A stretch of 51,625 bases of DNA from Anaerococcus vaginalis ATCC 51170 (lineage in GTDB: Bacteria; Bacillota; Clostridia; Tissierellales; Peptoniphilaceae), in NCBI RefSeq assembly GCF_000163295.1, contig NZ_GG700527.1, positions 653,022 through 704,646 on the forward strand, given 5' to 3'. Each line of letters starts with the position of its first letter. Position 1 is the first letter of the stretch. The notes under the pieces are model-generated. The model was given only the letters and a program-made list of their open reading frames with translations, searched no databases and had not been told where the DNA came from. The position numbers and the translations under genes were made by a program. Below are positions 9,361 through 18,064 of the stretch, in pieces.

Positions 9361-9402
9361 TAGAAGAAATATTAAAGTTTTTGAACAGGAAAATTTAGAA
9401 AA

Positions 9403-9442
9403 GAGGATTTATGCCTAATAGCATAAGTCCTCATTTTTTATT
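9403..9442 (+). terminator. Rho-independent terminator closing the transporter locus
   Basis: A 12-bp stem (9403-9414 with 9421-9432, one G-U pair) with a six-base loop is followed by ATTTTTTATTT. It ends transcription of the ABC genes and marks the probable right edge of the backbone before the integrated element. Confidence 0.9.
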
Positions 9443-9669
9443 TATGCTCAAATTAATCATTAAAACTCAAAAATACTATAAAAAATAAAAATTCAGGTTA
9501 CCGAAGAGGGCAAATTTCACTTTATAAAGTGAGGGGTGTTTTATCATCTTTCTATAAAAATCAAAATACTTTGAAGTGTGAATATTCTTGAAATTGATTA
9601 TGTGAGATTAGCATATTTCAAATTTAATCCACTTATCAAGGTAAAAAAATAATTTACATAGGAGGTAAA
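9443..9669. other. Intergenic region at the left edge of the integrated element
   Basis: No gene seen. It contains the perfect 16-bp palindrome TCACTTTATAAAGTGA (9517-9532) followed by GGGGTGTTTT. The attachment site for the serine recombinase at 9863 may lie here, since serine integrase sites often lie next to the gene; no matching core was found elsewhere by eye. Confidence 0.35.
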
Positions 9670-9807
9670 ATGCAAGCAATAAAGATTTATAGCATGAGAG
9701 TTGCTATGTTATGTAGACTTTATGATCTTAAATTAATTAATGATAAGGAATATACAAAAATAAAAAATAGAATAGAAAATGATTATAAGAAGAGAGATAG
9801 AAAGTAG
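9670..9807 (+). CDS. Small SHOCT-like protein upstream of the serine recombinase
   Basis: A 45-aa product with AGGAGG four bases upstream of its ATG, so clearly translated. The half KLINDKEYTKIKNRIENDYKK resembles the short helical SHOCT motif found at protein ends and in small proteins beside large serine recombinases. The ribosome site and spacing (AGGAGGTAAAATG) are identical to those of the recombinase 190 bases on. It could be a recombination directionality or accessory factor; that is inference from position and size only. Confidence 0.6.
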   Translation: MQAIKIYSMRVAMLCRLYDLKLINDKEYTKIKNRIENDYKKRDRK

Positions 9808-9817
9808 TTAATTTTGT

Positions 9818-9858
9818 GATATAATAACACTGTAGAAAGATACAAAATGGGAAGGAGG
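9818..9858 (+). promoter_or_regulatory. Extended -10 promoter and ribosome site of the recombinase gene
   Basis: TGATATAAT (TG at 9817-9818, TATAAT at 9820-9825) is an extended -10 element without a good -35 box. AAGGAGG (9852-9858) sits four bases before the recombinase ATG. Confidence 0.5.
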
Positions 9859-9862
9859 TAAA

Positions 9863-11650
9863 ATGAATACTAGAGTAAAATTAATAAAAGCTTCAAATAC
9901 AGGAGCAAGAAATAGAAATGCACTAGATTTAGAATTAAAACGTGTTGCAGTCTATTGTAGAGTAAGCACTGATAGTAAAGACCAACTTGAATCATATAAA
10001 TCGCAAGTTGATTATTACACAAATCTAATAAAAAATAATATGAACTGGACTCTGGCTGGTATATACGCAGATGAAGCAACCACAGGAACAACTGCAACTA
10101 AAAGAGCTGATTTCATGAGACTAATAAGCGATTGTCAAAATGGAGATATAGACATGATAATTACTAAATCTATATCAAGATTTGCTAGAAATACATTAGA
10201 TACCTTAAAGTATGTAAGACTATTAAAGGAAAACAATGTTGGTGTAGTATTTGAAGAAGAAAATATAGATACTTTGACAATGGATGGAGAGCTATTATTA
10301 ACAATATTAAGTTCAGTAGCTCAACAAGAAGTAGAAAATACCTCAGCCCATGTGAAAAAAGGACTAAAAATGAAAATGGAAAAGGGGGAGCTTATTGGTT
10401 TTCAAGGTTGTCTTGGATACGACTATGACCCTATAACAAAAAGTATCTCTATAAATGAAGAAGAAGCCACAATTGTCAGATACATCTTTAAAAGATATTT
10501 AGAGGGCAATGGTGGCTCAGTCATTGGCAGGGAACTAGAAGAACAAGGATATCTCACCCCTAGAGGTAAAGCAAAATGGTCTGATACTACAGTGTTAGGA
10601 ATAATTAAAAATGAAAAGTATATTGGAGATATACTAATGGGAAAGACCTTCACAGTTGATCCCATAACAAAAAGAAGACTAGCTAATTTTGGTGAATCTG
10701 ATAAATATCACATTGAAAATCATCACGAGCCAATTATATCAAGAGAAGACTTTGAAAAGGCACAAGAGATTAGACTCAGGAGAGCACAAAACAGAAACAC
10801 TATTGCTAACAAGGATAGAAAAAGAGAAAAACTATCAAGACAATACGCTTTTTCAAGTATGCTGGAATGTGGATTTTGTGGTGAAATACTTTCAAGAAGA
10901 ACATGGCACACAAGTTCAATTTACAAAAAAATTAACTGGCAATGTGTAAGGTCAACAAAAAAAGGTAAAAAATATTGCCCTCATTCAAAAGGAATACAAG
11001 AAGCGGCAATAGAAAAAGCTTTTGTTGAAAGCTATAGGCAATTATGCCATGCAGATTCAACAGTAATAGATGACTTTTTAAAAATTGTAGAAGAAGAAAT
11101 AAATGATAATACTTTAGTCAAAGATTTGAAAAAGTTAGAAAACCAATTAAACAGAATCATTAGTCAAGAAAGAAAGTTAGTTGATCTTCATTTAGAAGAT
11201 AGTATAGACGAAGAAGTTTATGCTAAAAAGTATAAAAAACTGACAAAACAAAAAGAAGAATTACTTGATGAAAAGAAAACACTGGAACTAACAATAAAAG
11301 ATGAAAATTCTATTAAAGAAAGACTAAAGCAATTTAAAAAGGTCTTAGAAAATAGAGAAATTATAGAGGAATTTAACAGAACAGTATTTGAAAGCATAGT
11401 TGATAAAGTTGTGGTGGGAAGAATTGATAAAGACGGAACGGTTCATCCATATGACCTGACATTATATTTCAAAACAGGAATTGAAGATAGTCAAAATTCT
11501 AATAATTTCAAAGATAAAAGAAAAAATGCCAAAGACAATGACAGTGATAAATTGTGCTCCCACAAGAATGACGAGGATAAAAAATTATGTTCCCAAGCAA
11601 AAGACAATGAATGTGGAGACTGTAGTATTGATGTCAAGAAAATAAGATGA
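9863..11650 (+). CDS. Large serine recombinase (site-specific integrase)
   Basis: A 595-aa recombinase that cuts and joins DNA through a serine-phosphate link to integrate or excise the element. The resolvase domain begins with YCRVSTDSKDQ (catalytic Ser35), with IITKSISRFARN and the helix-E region to about residue 165. A recombinase domain follows (residues about 175-300), then a zinc ribbon (CGFCGEIL with CVRS and YC, about 335-375) and a long coiled coil (about 410-500). The Cys-containing tail has two KLCS repeats. All expected domains are present, so it may still be active even though the element is mostly dead. It is preceded by a SHOCT-like small gene and followed by a terminator. Confidence 0.93.
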   Translation: MNTRVKLIKASNTGARNRNALDLELKRVAVYCRVSTDSKDQLESYKSQVDYYTNLIKNNMNWTLAGIYADEATTGTTATKRADFMRLISDCQNGDIDMIITKSISRFARNTLDTLKYVRLLKENNVGVVFEEENIDTLTMDGELLLTILSSVAQQEVENTSAHVKKGLKMKMEKGELIGFQGCLGYDYDPITKSISINEEEATIVRYIFKRYLEGNGGSVIGRELEEQGYLTPRGKAKWSDTTVLGIIKNEKYIGDILMGKTFTVDPITKRRLANFGESDKYHIENHHEPIISREDFEKAQEIRLRRAQNRNTIANKDRKREKLSRQYAFSSMLECGFCGEILSRRTWHTSSIYKKINWQCVRSTKKGKKYCPHSKGIQEAAIEKAFVESYRQLCHADSTVIDDFLKIVEEEINDNTLVKDLKKLENQLNRIISQERKLVDLHLEDSIDEEVYAKKYKKLTKQKEELLDEKKTLELTIKDENSIKERLKQFKKVLENREIIEEFNRTVFESIVDKVVVGRIDKDGTVHPYDLTLYFKTGIEDSQNSNNFKDKRKNAKDNDSDKLCSHKNDEDKKLCSQAKDNECGDCSIDVKKIR

Positions 11651-11673
11651 CAGGCTATAAAAGTGTTGAAATC

Positions 11674-11722
11674 AATGGCTTTTAGGATTTTAAAAGAAAT
11701 TCTAAAAGCCATTTTTCTTTTT
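11674..11722 (+). terminator. Terminator of the serine recombinase gene
   Basis: A perfect 12-bp stem (11674-11685 with 11702-11713) is followed by TTTCTTTTTG. It lies 24 bases after the recombinase stop. Confidence 0.88.
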
Positions 11723-12349
11723 GTAAAATACCTTGTGGGAACATATCATTATCAAGAATTATAGAGGCATGTAGACAGTATAGATGTTTTTAGGGAGAGT
11801 GGACAGAATAGATGAGATATTCTAACTTACCCAGGATATTTAATTTTTAGTATCACCAAAGCTAATTTATCAAAACTAAATTTAAGATAATGGCTAGATC
11901 AATCTCACTAAGACATATCTTGCTATGCAAACTTTAATATAATACAAGAATGAGGACTATATAAGAAGGTTTACATATAGAAAATTATTAGATGTATATA
12001 TACCTACAACTATTTTCTAGTAGATTGCTAAAAATAATTTTATATTGGAAAATATATGAGATAATTTTGTATACTTATTCTCATAGATTCAGAATGACAA
12101 AGATATAGAGTGCTGAATGGAAATTCTAATAATTTGTTAATAAGGGATGAATTGTCTAAATAATATCCAAGAATATCTTTAAGATATAAATACCGATATA
12201 TGTTTTATGGAATTAGTGGTCTATGTCAAGCTTAATTTTACAAATAAAAAGATCTATTGCCGCAATAAGAAATAATGTAAGTGGGGAAAAAAAGGAGGTG
12301 TTTAAGAAGTACATTCATGAAGTAAATGTTATTACTGACTCATTAAAAG
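11723..12349. other. Degenerate non-coding stretch
   Basis: No reading frame of note. CTTGTGGGAACATA at 11732-11745 is inverted relative to two similar motifs inside the recombinase 3' end. The segment 12247-12349 encodes a phage-like peptide (about SIAAIRNNVSGEKKEVF) without a start and is probably part of a lost early phage gene. Confidence 0.4.
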
Positions 12350-13383
12350 ATAAGCAGGTGGATTAGTTTGATTGAACACTTGAATAAACCTAGCTTATCA
12401 AGTAGCTGGATGTTCTTGTTTCAATACCACTATCATCTTTTAAGTCTAATAGGTCAAAGAGGTTTAAATCCTTGATTAAAGTAAGACCAAGGATGAAAAG
12501 AATAGTTGGTCTTACTGGAACTCAATCATCAAATGGTCTAATGGATTTATGGGCTGAGTTTAGACTGCTTGATATGGGAGAGAGACTTGGAAGATTCATT
12601 GGCCAGTACAGGGAAATCTACTTCAAAACAGATAAGAGAAATGGATCAATATTTTATTCTTATAAACCACTGCCTTTTGCTGAAGATGCCATCTATGAAA
12701 AAATATCAGATATAACAGTTTCTATGAAAGCTGAAGATTATCTAAAAATGCTAAAGAATATAAATAATGAAGTCTTGTAAATCTATCAGATAAAGAAAGA
12801 GATATCTTAGAGACCTTAAAAAAGACTTGGTTGTTAGTATTAAGGAAAAAGATATAGATGCAGTTAATTCTGCAGCCCTTTCTAATAAGTTACTGCAAAT
12901 GGCATCAGGCTCAGTTTATGATGAAGATAAAAATATGATCCGTATTCATGATAGAAAAATTGATGCTTTAGAAAATTTAATAGAGGGTGCAAATGGAAAA
13001 CCTGTTCCGATAGCCTATTGGTATAAGTCAGACTTAAAAAGAATAAAGATAGGTTTGATGTAAGGGATCTTAAAACAAGTAAGGACTTTAAAGAATGGAA
13101 TCAGTATATAGTCCCATTATCTATTATTAATCCAGCATCAGTAGGTCATAGACTTAACCTTCAAGTAGGTGTATAAATATTAATTTGGTTTTCTTTTATT
13201 TTGTCCTTAGAATTATATGAGCAAACCAATGTTAGACATTATATGCAGGGGCAGAAAGAAACAGTTGTAATTCATCACATCTTAGAAAAGGATACAATTG
13301 ATGAAAACGTGAAGAAAGCATTAGAAAGAAAAAATAAAACGCAAGCTACATTAATCGATTCAGTAAAAGAAAATCTAAAATGA
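12350..13383 (+). pseudogene. Broken phage SNF2-family helicase
   Basis: Remnant of the SNF2-type DNA helicase common in Clostridia phage replication modules. Recognisable pieces in order are the segment before motif III (VSIPLSSFKS, where VIDELSSFKS is usual), KRIVGLTGT with NGLMDLWAEFRLLDMGERLG, then LSNKLLQMASGSVYDED, a piece ending IAYWYKSDLKRI, and the C-terminal HHILEKDTIDENVKKALERKNK. The last corresponds to the QxxR-x-x-RxGQ end of the fold. Several frameshifts and stops separate them (about 12360, 12780, 13060, 13175), and the N-terminal Walker A part is missing. Intact pieces were spotted at 12472-12780, 12827-13063 and 13201-13383. Confidence 0.8.
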
Positions 13384-13430
13384 GTAGAAGTTATATGGAT
13401 AACTTACCTCAAAACTTATGGAGGTAAGAA

Positions 13431-13832
13431 ATGAATATAAAAGAATATTTAAAGCAAGCTTTTTATTTAGACAAGATGATAAATTCAATGTTGGAACTTG
13501 CAGAAACCTTAGATACACTATTGATAAAAGCAACGGTGGTATTTTCATATATACCAAGTAATACTAGTATAATATCTAAACATGAAGAATTGATATGTAA
13601 AATATTAGATTTAGAAAAAGACATTAATAATGATATCAATAAACTTATGTAGTTAAAATCTAATATTTACAGTTTAATAAATGATATTAATGATGAAGAG
13701 TTAAAATTGCTACTTGAGAAAAGATATCTAAACTATAATACATAAGAAAAAATTGCACAGAATATGAATTATAATGTTAGACATATATAGGCTATACAAA
13801 ATCGATTTAGACAAATTAGAAAAGATATATAA
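13431..13832 (+). pseudogene. Broken DUF1492/ArpU-like phage late regulator
   Basis: One continuous frame of 134 codons with three internal stops (TAG 13650, TAA 13743, TAG 13788) and no indels. The start MNIKEYLKQAFYLDKMINS and the C-terminal part EKIAQNMNYNVRHI plus AIQNRFRQIRKDI match DUF1492, a phage regulator with a sigma region 4-like helix-turn-helix. It is preceded by GGAGG and follows the helicase as in intact prophages. The TAA replaces the usual Trp and one TAG probably a Gln, consistent with slow AT-biased decay by substitution. Confidence 0.75.
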
Positions 13833-13854
13833 TTAAATATTCTTTTTGAAAACG

Positions 13855-13927
13855 TTGACATTAGTGATTGAATATGTTACATTTAAATAAAGATTATAAC
13901 GTTATAACATTATTATATTTAGGAGGT
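13855..13927 (+). promoter_or_regulatory. Promoter and palindromic operator of the PTS/ADP-ribosylglycohydrolase operon
   Basis: TTGACA (13855-13860) and TACATT (13878-13883) are 17 bases apart. Eleven bases later lies the perfect 14-bp palindrome TTATAACGTTATAA (13894-13907), ideally placed to block transcription. GntR/HutC-type proteins bind AT-rich palindromes of this kind, and such a regulator is the third gene of this operon. AGGAGG (13921-13926) is the ribosome site of the first gene. Confidence 0.7.
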
Positions 13928-13931
13928 ATCT

Positions 13932-15326
13932 ATGAATTCTCTAGGTAAAAAAATACTTGATTTAATGGGCGGAGAAAATAACATAATCAAATTAACATAC
14001 TGCGCAACAAGGCTTAGGCCTACTTTTAAATCATATGATTTGGTTAAAGTTGATGAAATAAAGAAATTAGATGGTGTAGTTGGAGTCGTTGATGATAAGA
14101 ATAGATTTCAAATAATAATTGGAACCAATGTAGAAAGTATATATAATCAAATTATAGACAACTCAAATATTAATTCAGAGAAGAAAGTTGATATATTGAT
14201 AGAGGATGATTTGAAATTAGAGGAATCAAAACAAGGTATATTAGATAGATTCATATCGTTTGTTGTGAGTGTTTTTCGTCCTTTATTACCATTATTTGCT
14301 GGTTCTGGTTTGATAAGAGGTTTTACTATTTTAGCTATTGAATTAGGAATATTAGAAAGAGGAAGTACTACTGATATTATTTTGACATCAGCAGCAACAT
14401 CAGTTTTTAGTATTTTATCAATTTTAGTAGCTATGTCAACTGCTAAACAACTTAAATGTAGTATGCCAATTGCAGCAGCAATTATGGCTGCAGTATCAAT
14501 GCCAGGATTTCTGAATTTAATGAATGGCAATCCAGGTACAGTTGTTTCACTATTTGGTTTACCGGTGACAGTATTTGAATATTCTGGTCAAGTGATCCCA
14601 CCAATACTATTAGTATTTGTTCAGAGTAAAATTGAGAATAAGTTGAAAAAGGTTTTACCAAGTAGTTTACATCTTGTAGCAATCCCAACTATATTAATAA
14701 TCACAATGATTCCTTTATTAACAGTAGTTATAGGACCTGTTGGAAATTATATAAGTATTGGAATTGCAAAATTTGTAGAAGTAATTACATCTTGGAATAA
14801 CATAATTACAGGCGCAATTGTTGGTGGTATATGGAATATTTTAATAATGTTTGGTGTACATTGGGCACCTAATACAACAGTTATAATACCACAAATTTCA
14901 ACTACTGGATCTTCTTCATTGATAGCATATGGGGCTACAGCTAATTTTGGTATGGCAGGGGCAGCTTTTGCAATCTTTCTAAAAAGTAAAGACAAAAAAT
15001 TAAAGAATTTCTCAGTTTCATCAATAATGTCGGTATTCTTATCTGGAATTGTAGAGCCAGCAATCTATGGATTAGGAGTACCTTTTAAAACACCATTAAT
15101 TGCTGGTTGTTTAGGAGCAGCGATGGGTGGAGCTTTTATGGGAGCATTCAATGTAGTAGGATATGCCTTTGTTTTCGGAGGTTTAACTACAATACCTGCA
15201 TTTGCTGGACCAACTTTGTGGGCTTATTGTGTTGGATTAGCTATAGCTTTCTTTGGTGGCATGATATTGACATTATTATTAGGTTGGAAAGAAGAAAATA
15301 AAGTTAAAGGAGAAATAGATGAGTAA
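13932..15326 (+). CDS. PTS sugar transporter subunit IIBC, glucose/sucrose/beta-glucoside superfamily
   Basis: A 464-aa membrane permease that phosphorylates its sugar during uptake. The IIB domain occupies residues 1-75, with the phosphorylated cysteine in TYCATRLRP (Cys24). A linker follows, then the IIC domain from about residue 100 with about ten hydrophobic segments and the GVHWAPNT, GATANFGMAGAAFA and EPAIYGLGVPFKTP motifs of this superfamily. There is no IIA domain, so it must borrow IIA from elsewhere. It overlaps the next gene by eight bases. The substrate is unknown; the linked hydrolase suggests a ribosyl compound rather than an ordinary glucoside. Confidence 0.87.
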   Translation: MNSLGKKILDLMGGENNIIKLTYCATRLRPTFKSYDLVKVDEIKKLDGVVGVVDDKNRFQIIIGTNVESIYNQIIDNSNINSEKKVDILIEDDLKLEESKQGILDRFISFVVSVFRPLLPLFAGSGLIRGFTILAIELGILERGSTTDIILTSAATSVFSILSILVAMSTAKQLKCSMPIAAAIMAAVSMPGFLNLMNGNPGTVVSLFGLPVTVFEYSGQVIPPILLVFVQSKIENKLKKVLPSSLHLVAIPTILIITMIPLLTVVIGPVGNYISIGIAKFVEVITSWNNIITGAIVGGIWNILIMFGVHWAPNTTVIIPQISTTGSSSLIAYGATANFGMAGAAFAIFLKSKDKKLKNFSVSSIMSVFLSGIVEPAIYGLGVPFKTPLIAGCLGAAMGGAFMGAFNVVGYAFVFGGLTTIPAFAGPTLWAYCVGLAIAFFGGMILTLLLGWKEENKVKGEIDE

Positions 15327-16338
15327 AATATTAAATAGCTTAGCATATGGGGCAATAGGCGATGCGATGGGTGCTGCAACTGAAAATTTATCTTTTAATC
15401 AAATAAGAAAAAAATTTAATGGCAAAGTTCAAGAATTTTTAAAACCAGATGAAGCAAATTTTGCGCTAGGAAATGAAGCTGGACAAGTTACAGATGATTT
15501 TTCTCAAACTTATTTATTGTGCAGAAAAATCTTAGAAAATAACGGTGTTATAAATGAAAAAATTGTAAAATTAGCAATTTTGGAATGGTCAGATATGCCT
15601 CAATATTTTGATAGGTTTGCAGGCCCAACAACTAGAAGTGCAGTAAAAATGTTTAAAACAGGTGCTAAGGAATTAGAGAAAGCACCTGGAGCTGTAACTG
15701 TAGATTATGCTTCTAAAGCTACAAATGGATCAGCAATGAAAATTTCACCAGCTGGGCTTTTTAATCCGGGAAATCCAAATAAAGCTATTGAAGATGCCAT
15801 AAAAATAACTAGAGTTACGCATGATAATCATTTAGCGATTTCTGGAGCGTGTGCTGTAGCGTCTGCTATTAGCACTGGGCTTAAAGAAAATTCTAACATT
15901 AATGATATAATAAAGTCAGGTATAGAAGGCTCTATAATAGGAGAAGAGAAAGGAATACTATTATCAAGAGAAGTTGGTGGCGCTAGTGTGACTGAAAGAA
16001 TAAAGTTAGCAATAAAAATTGCATCACAATCTAAAGATAAAGATTCAATTATGAAGGATTTATATGATATAATAGGAAGTGGCTTGCATGTTTCAGAAGC
16101 AGTACCTATTTCCTTTGGCATATTAAAGGCTAATGAAAATAATCCTTTTGAAGCAGTTATTGATGCTGTAAATATTGGTTATGATACTGATACTGTGGCT
16201 ATAATAACAGGGACTATGGCTGGTTCAATATGTTATGAAATCAATGACAAAATTGAGAATATGATTGATATTTTAGAAGAAAAAAATAAAATGAGAATTA
16301 GAGAACTAGCGAGAGAAATAGAAAAAATAAATCTATAA
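15319..16338 (+). CDS. ADP-ribosylglycohydrolase family protein
   Basis: A 339-aa all-helical hydrolase of the ARH/DraG family, which uses two Mg ions to cleave N- or O-glycosidic bonds to ADP-ribose or related ribosyl groups. N-terminal SLAYGAIGDAMGAATE is the family start. GQVTDDFSQ (TDD at residues 58-60) and DTDTVAIITG (about 289-298) are the metal-binding motifs, both intact. ATGAGTAA places its start inside the end of the PTS gene, so the two are translated together. Acting on the PTS product, it would split an imported phosphorylated N- or O-riboside. That role is inference; removal of ADP-ribose from a protein is the main alternative. Confidence 0.85.
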   Translation: MSKILNSLAYGAIGDAMGAATENLSFNQIRKKFNGKVQEFLKPDEANFALGNEAGQVTDDFSQTYLLCRKILENNGVINEKIVKLAILEWSDMPQYFDRFAGPTTRSAVKMFKTGAKELEKAPGAVTVDYASKATNGSAMKISPAGLFNPGNPNKAIEDAIKITRVTHDNHLAISGACAVASAISTGLKENSNINDIIKSGIEGSIIGEEKGILLSREVGGASVTERIKLAIKIASQSKDKDSIMKDLYDIIGSGLHVSEAVPISFGILKANENNPFEAVIDAVNIGYDTDTVAIITGTMAGSICYEINDKIENMIDILEEKNKMRIRELAREIEKINL

Positions 16339-16351
16339 AAATAGGAGTATT

Positions 16352-17056
16352 ATGTCTTTATACAATAATATTTTCAAAGATCTTCGTGAAATGATACTAT
16401 CTAAAAAGTTTTACGAAGGTGACGTATTTTATTCAGAAAAAGAAATAATGGAGAATTATGGAGTTAGTAGAATAACTGCACGAAAAGCCATGGATAGACT
16501 TGAAAATGAAGGATTAATAAAAAAGTCCTCGGGAAAGCCAACAATTGTGAAATCAAATAAGGAAATACTTCAGATTAAAGTTTATGGAGGCTTTAGTAGG
16601 GATAATTTTTATCATAATGTAACCTCTAAGTTAATAGATTTAAGTATAATTATACCAAATGAAAAGATAAAATCAGAATTGAATTTAAATAATGATGATA
16701 AAGTTTATAAGTTAGTTAGACAGAGATTTATAAAGGGGGAGATTTATGGGCTAAACATAGCTTATATACCTTTAAAATTTATCAGACTAAAGAAAGATGA
16801 TTTTTATGACCGATATTCCTCTTTATATAAGATTTTTGAAAAAAATGGGATTATCGTAAACAATGCAAAAGAAAGTATAGAGGCAATAAAATCAGACAAA
16901 GATACAGCTCTAATATTGAGTATTGAAGAAGATTCTCCTTTATTGTATATTGAAAGAATAACAAGGGATAGAAAAAATAATATTGTAGAATATGTTGAAA
17001 TATTCTATAAATCTGACAAATATAAATACGAAGTTAATTTAAGCGAGATTAATTAA
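16352..17056 (+). CDS. GntR-family regulator, HutC type
   Basis: A 234-aa one-component regulator. The winged helix-turn-helix (residues about 5-70) contains YSEKEIMENYGVSRITARKAMDRLENEGLI. A UTRA ligand-binding domain follows (about 90-230), ending with the typical YIERI.RD.....VEYVEIFYKSDKY pattern. It is 13 bases after the hydrolase gene and probably cotranscribed. It most likely senses the imported sugar or its hydrolysis product and controls the operon through the palindrome at 13894. Confidence 0.88.
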   Translation: MSLYNNIFKDLREMILSKKFYEGDVFYSEKEIMENYGVSRITARKAMDRLENEGLIKKSSGKPTIVKSNKEILQIKVYGGFSRDNFYHNVTSKLIDLSIIIPNEKIKSELNLNNDDKVYKLVRQRFIKGEIYGLNIAYIPLKFIRLKKDDFYDRYSSLYKIFEKNGIIVNNAKESIEAIKSDKDTALILSIEEDSPLLYIERITRDRKNNIVEYVEIFYKSDKYKYEVNLSEIN

Positions 17057-17125
17057 CAATCTAATAGAATATATCATTGAAAGTCAGTATAAAAATGTAG
17101 TATGTTTATAGTAGAAAATAATTCC

Positions 17126-17158
17126 AAGCCTTGGAGATTCTATCTCCAGGGCTTTTTC
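17126..17158 (+). terminator. Terminator of the PTS/ADP-ribosylglycohydrolase/GntR operon
   Basis: A 13-bp stem (17126-17138 with 17142-17154, one G-U pair) with a three-base loop runs into CTTTTTC. It cleanly closes the cassette, and the ribosome site of the broken HNH gene begins right after it. Confidence 0.88.
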
Positions 17159-17172
17159 TATGGAGTGATAGA

Positions 17173-17571
17173 TTGTCAAGAAAACCTAAGAGACCATGTT
17201 CCCATAGGTTGTCCTGAATTAGTTTATAGAAGATACTGTAAAGAACATGATAAAGAATTTAACAGGAACTACGAACGATATAAAAGAAACCCAGAGACGC
17301 ATAAGCGTTATGATAAAGAATTTAGAATTATACATAAAATATATATAAGCAAACATCTTATTTGTGAAAGATGTTGAAAAGAAAATAGAAGACAAAAGCT
17401 GAACACATCCATCATATTAAACCTTTTTCAGTTGGTGGAAGTCATGAGAAAATTAATTTGATGAGTGTTTGTAAGTCTTGTCACTCTAAAATTCATGCAG
17501 AGATAGAGACAGATTTTATAATGAAAAGTATTGAGGGGAGGTGGAGTCAACTTCTATATAGCAAAATTTAA
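17173..17571 (+). pseudogene. Broken phage HNH endonuclease
   Basis: The frame from TTG 17173 (after GGAGTGAT) gives SRKPKRPCSH, then shifts near 17208 to GCPELVYRRYCKEHDKEFNRNYERYK. After a stop at 17375 it shifts again to AEHIHHIKPFSVGGSHEKINLMSVC, KSCHSKIHAE. The CxxC...CxxCH zinc pairs and the HHIKP catalytic His are recognisable, matching the HNH nuclease that precedes terminase genes in Clostridia phages. At least two frameshifts inactivate it. Confidence 0.8.
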
Positions 17572-17665
17572 CACCAATGGTTCCGCCCTCTCACTCACAA
17601 AAAAACGGGTTCAAAGGGGGTATTAAAGAATATCATCAGAAAAGTAAAATATTTATTCTAACCTA

Positions 17666-17730
17666 TTGACAATAAAACTTGTCATGATATAATATAAATA
17701 CCAAGTAAACTTGTCAAAAGAATAAAGGAG
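17666..17730 (+). promoter_or_regulatory. Promoter with repeated operator motifs for the small membrane protein/XRE pair
   Basis: TTGACA (17666-17671) and TATAAT (17688-17693) are 16 bases apart. AAACTTGTCA occurs at 17675-17684 and again at 17707-17716, 32 bases apart (about three helical turns). TTGACA itself forms an inverted repeat with the first TTGTCA. These are likely binding sites for the XRE protein encoded second in the operon. AAGGAG (17725-17730) is the ribosome site. Confidence 0.65.
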
Positions 17731-17737
17731 AATGAAT

Positions 17738-18055
17738 ATGAAGAGAGATGAAGTTTTAGCAAGAAGCCGTCAGGAGTATAAACATCACGATGAGATGATG
17801 GTTGATATTTTTAAAAAAGCAGGTGAGGTTTCCAGCCAAATCGGATTGGCAGTTGCTGCAACCTTATTTGGAATTGAAGCTTTTTTCTTCAATTCTTTTA
17901 ATTATGGAATACTAAGTATTTATTTTAGTATTGAAGCAACAAAAGAACTTGTAAAGTATGCAAAATTAAAAGAAAGAAAGCAATTGTTAATGGGGACGCT
18001 TATGGCAATTATAGGAATCGCCTTATTTGTAGCTAACCTTATAACATTGAAGTAG
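17738..18055 (+). CDS. Small membrane protein, DUF6442-like
   Basis: A 105-aa protein beginning MKRDEVLARSRQEYKHHDEM, the typical start of this small family. Three hydrophobic segments follow: residues about 34-52, 56-72 and 84-102. The ATG at 17738 is seven bases after AAGGAG; an earlier ATG at 17732 is too close. It is always seen next to a small XRE regulator, as here. Function unknown; it may be a membrane target or sensor of the regulator's circuit. The pair stands intact between two broken phage genes, so it is selected cargo. Confidence 0.72.
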   Translation: MKRDEVLARSRQEYKHHDEMMVDIFKKAGEVSSQIGLAVAATLFGIEAFFFNSFNYGILSIYFSIEATKELVKYAKLKERKQLLMGTLMAIIGIALFVANLITLK

Positions 18056-18064
18056 TGATTGATT

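Noticed and set aside
9517-9532. 16-bp palindrome as the serine recombinase attachment core
   Set aside because: No second copy was found in the window and serine integrase cores are usually short and non-palindromic at the crossover; kept only as an unexplained palindrome.
10689-10949. 86-aa + frame inside the serine recombinase gene
   Set aside because: Different frame within an intact gene; no ribosome site and no family resemblance.
14147-14995. Three overlapping minus-strand frames inside the PTS gene
   Set aside because: Composition shadows of an intact membrane protein gene; no ribosome sites.
17102-17172. Possible N-terminal extension of the HNH frame starting MFIVENNSKPW
   Set aside because: These codons overlap the strong terminator at 17126-17157 and are not part of the HNH family; the TTG at 17173 has the ribosome site.
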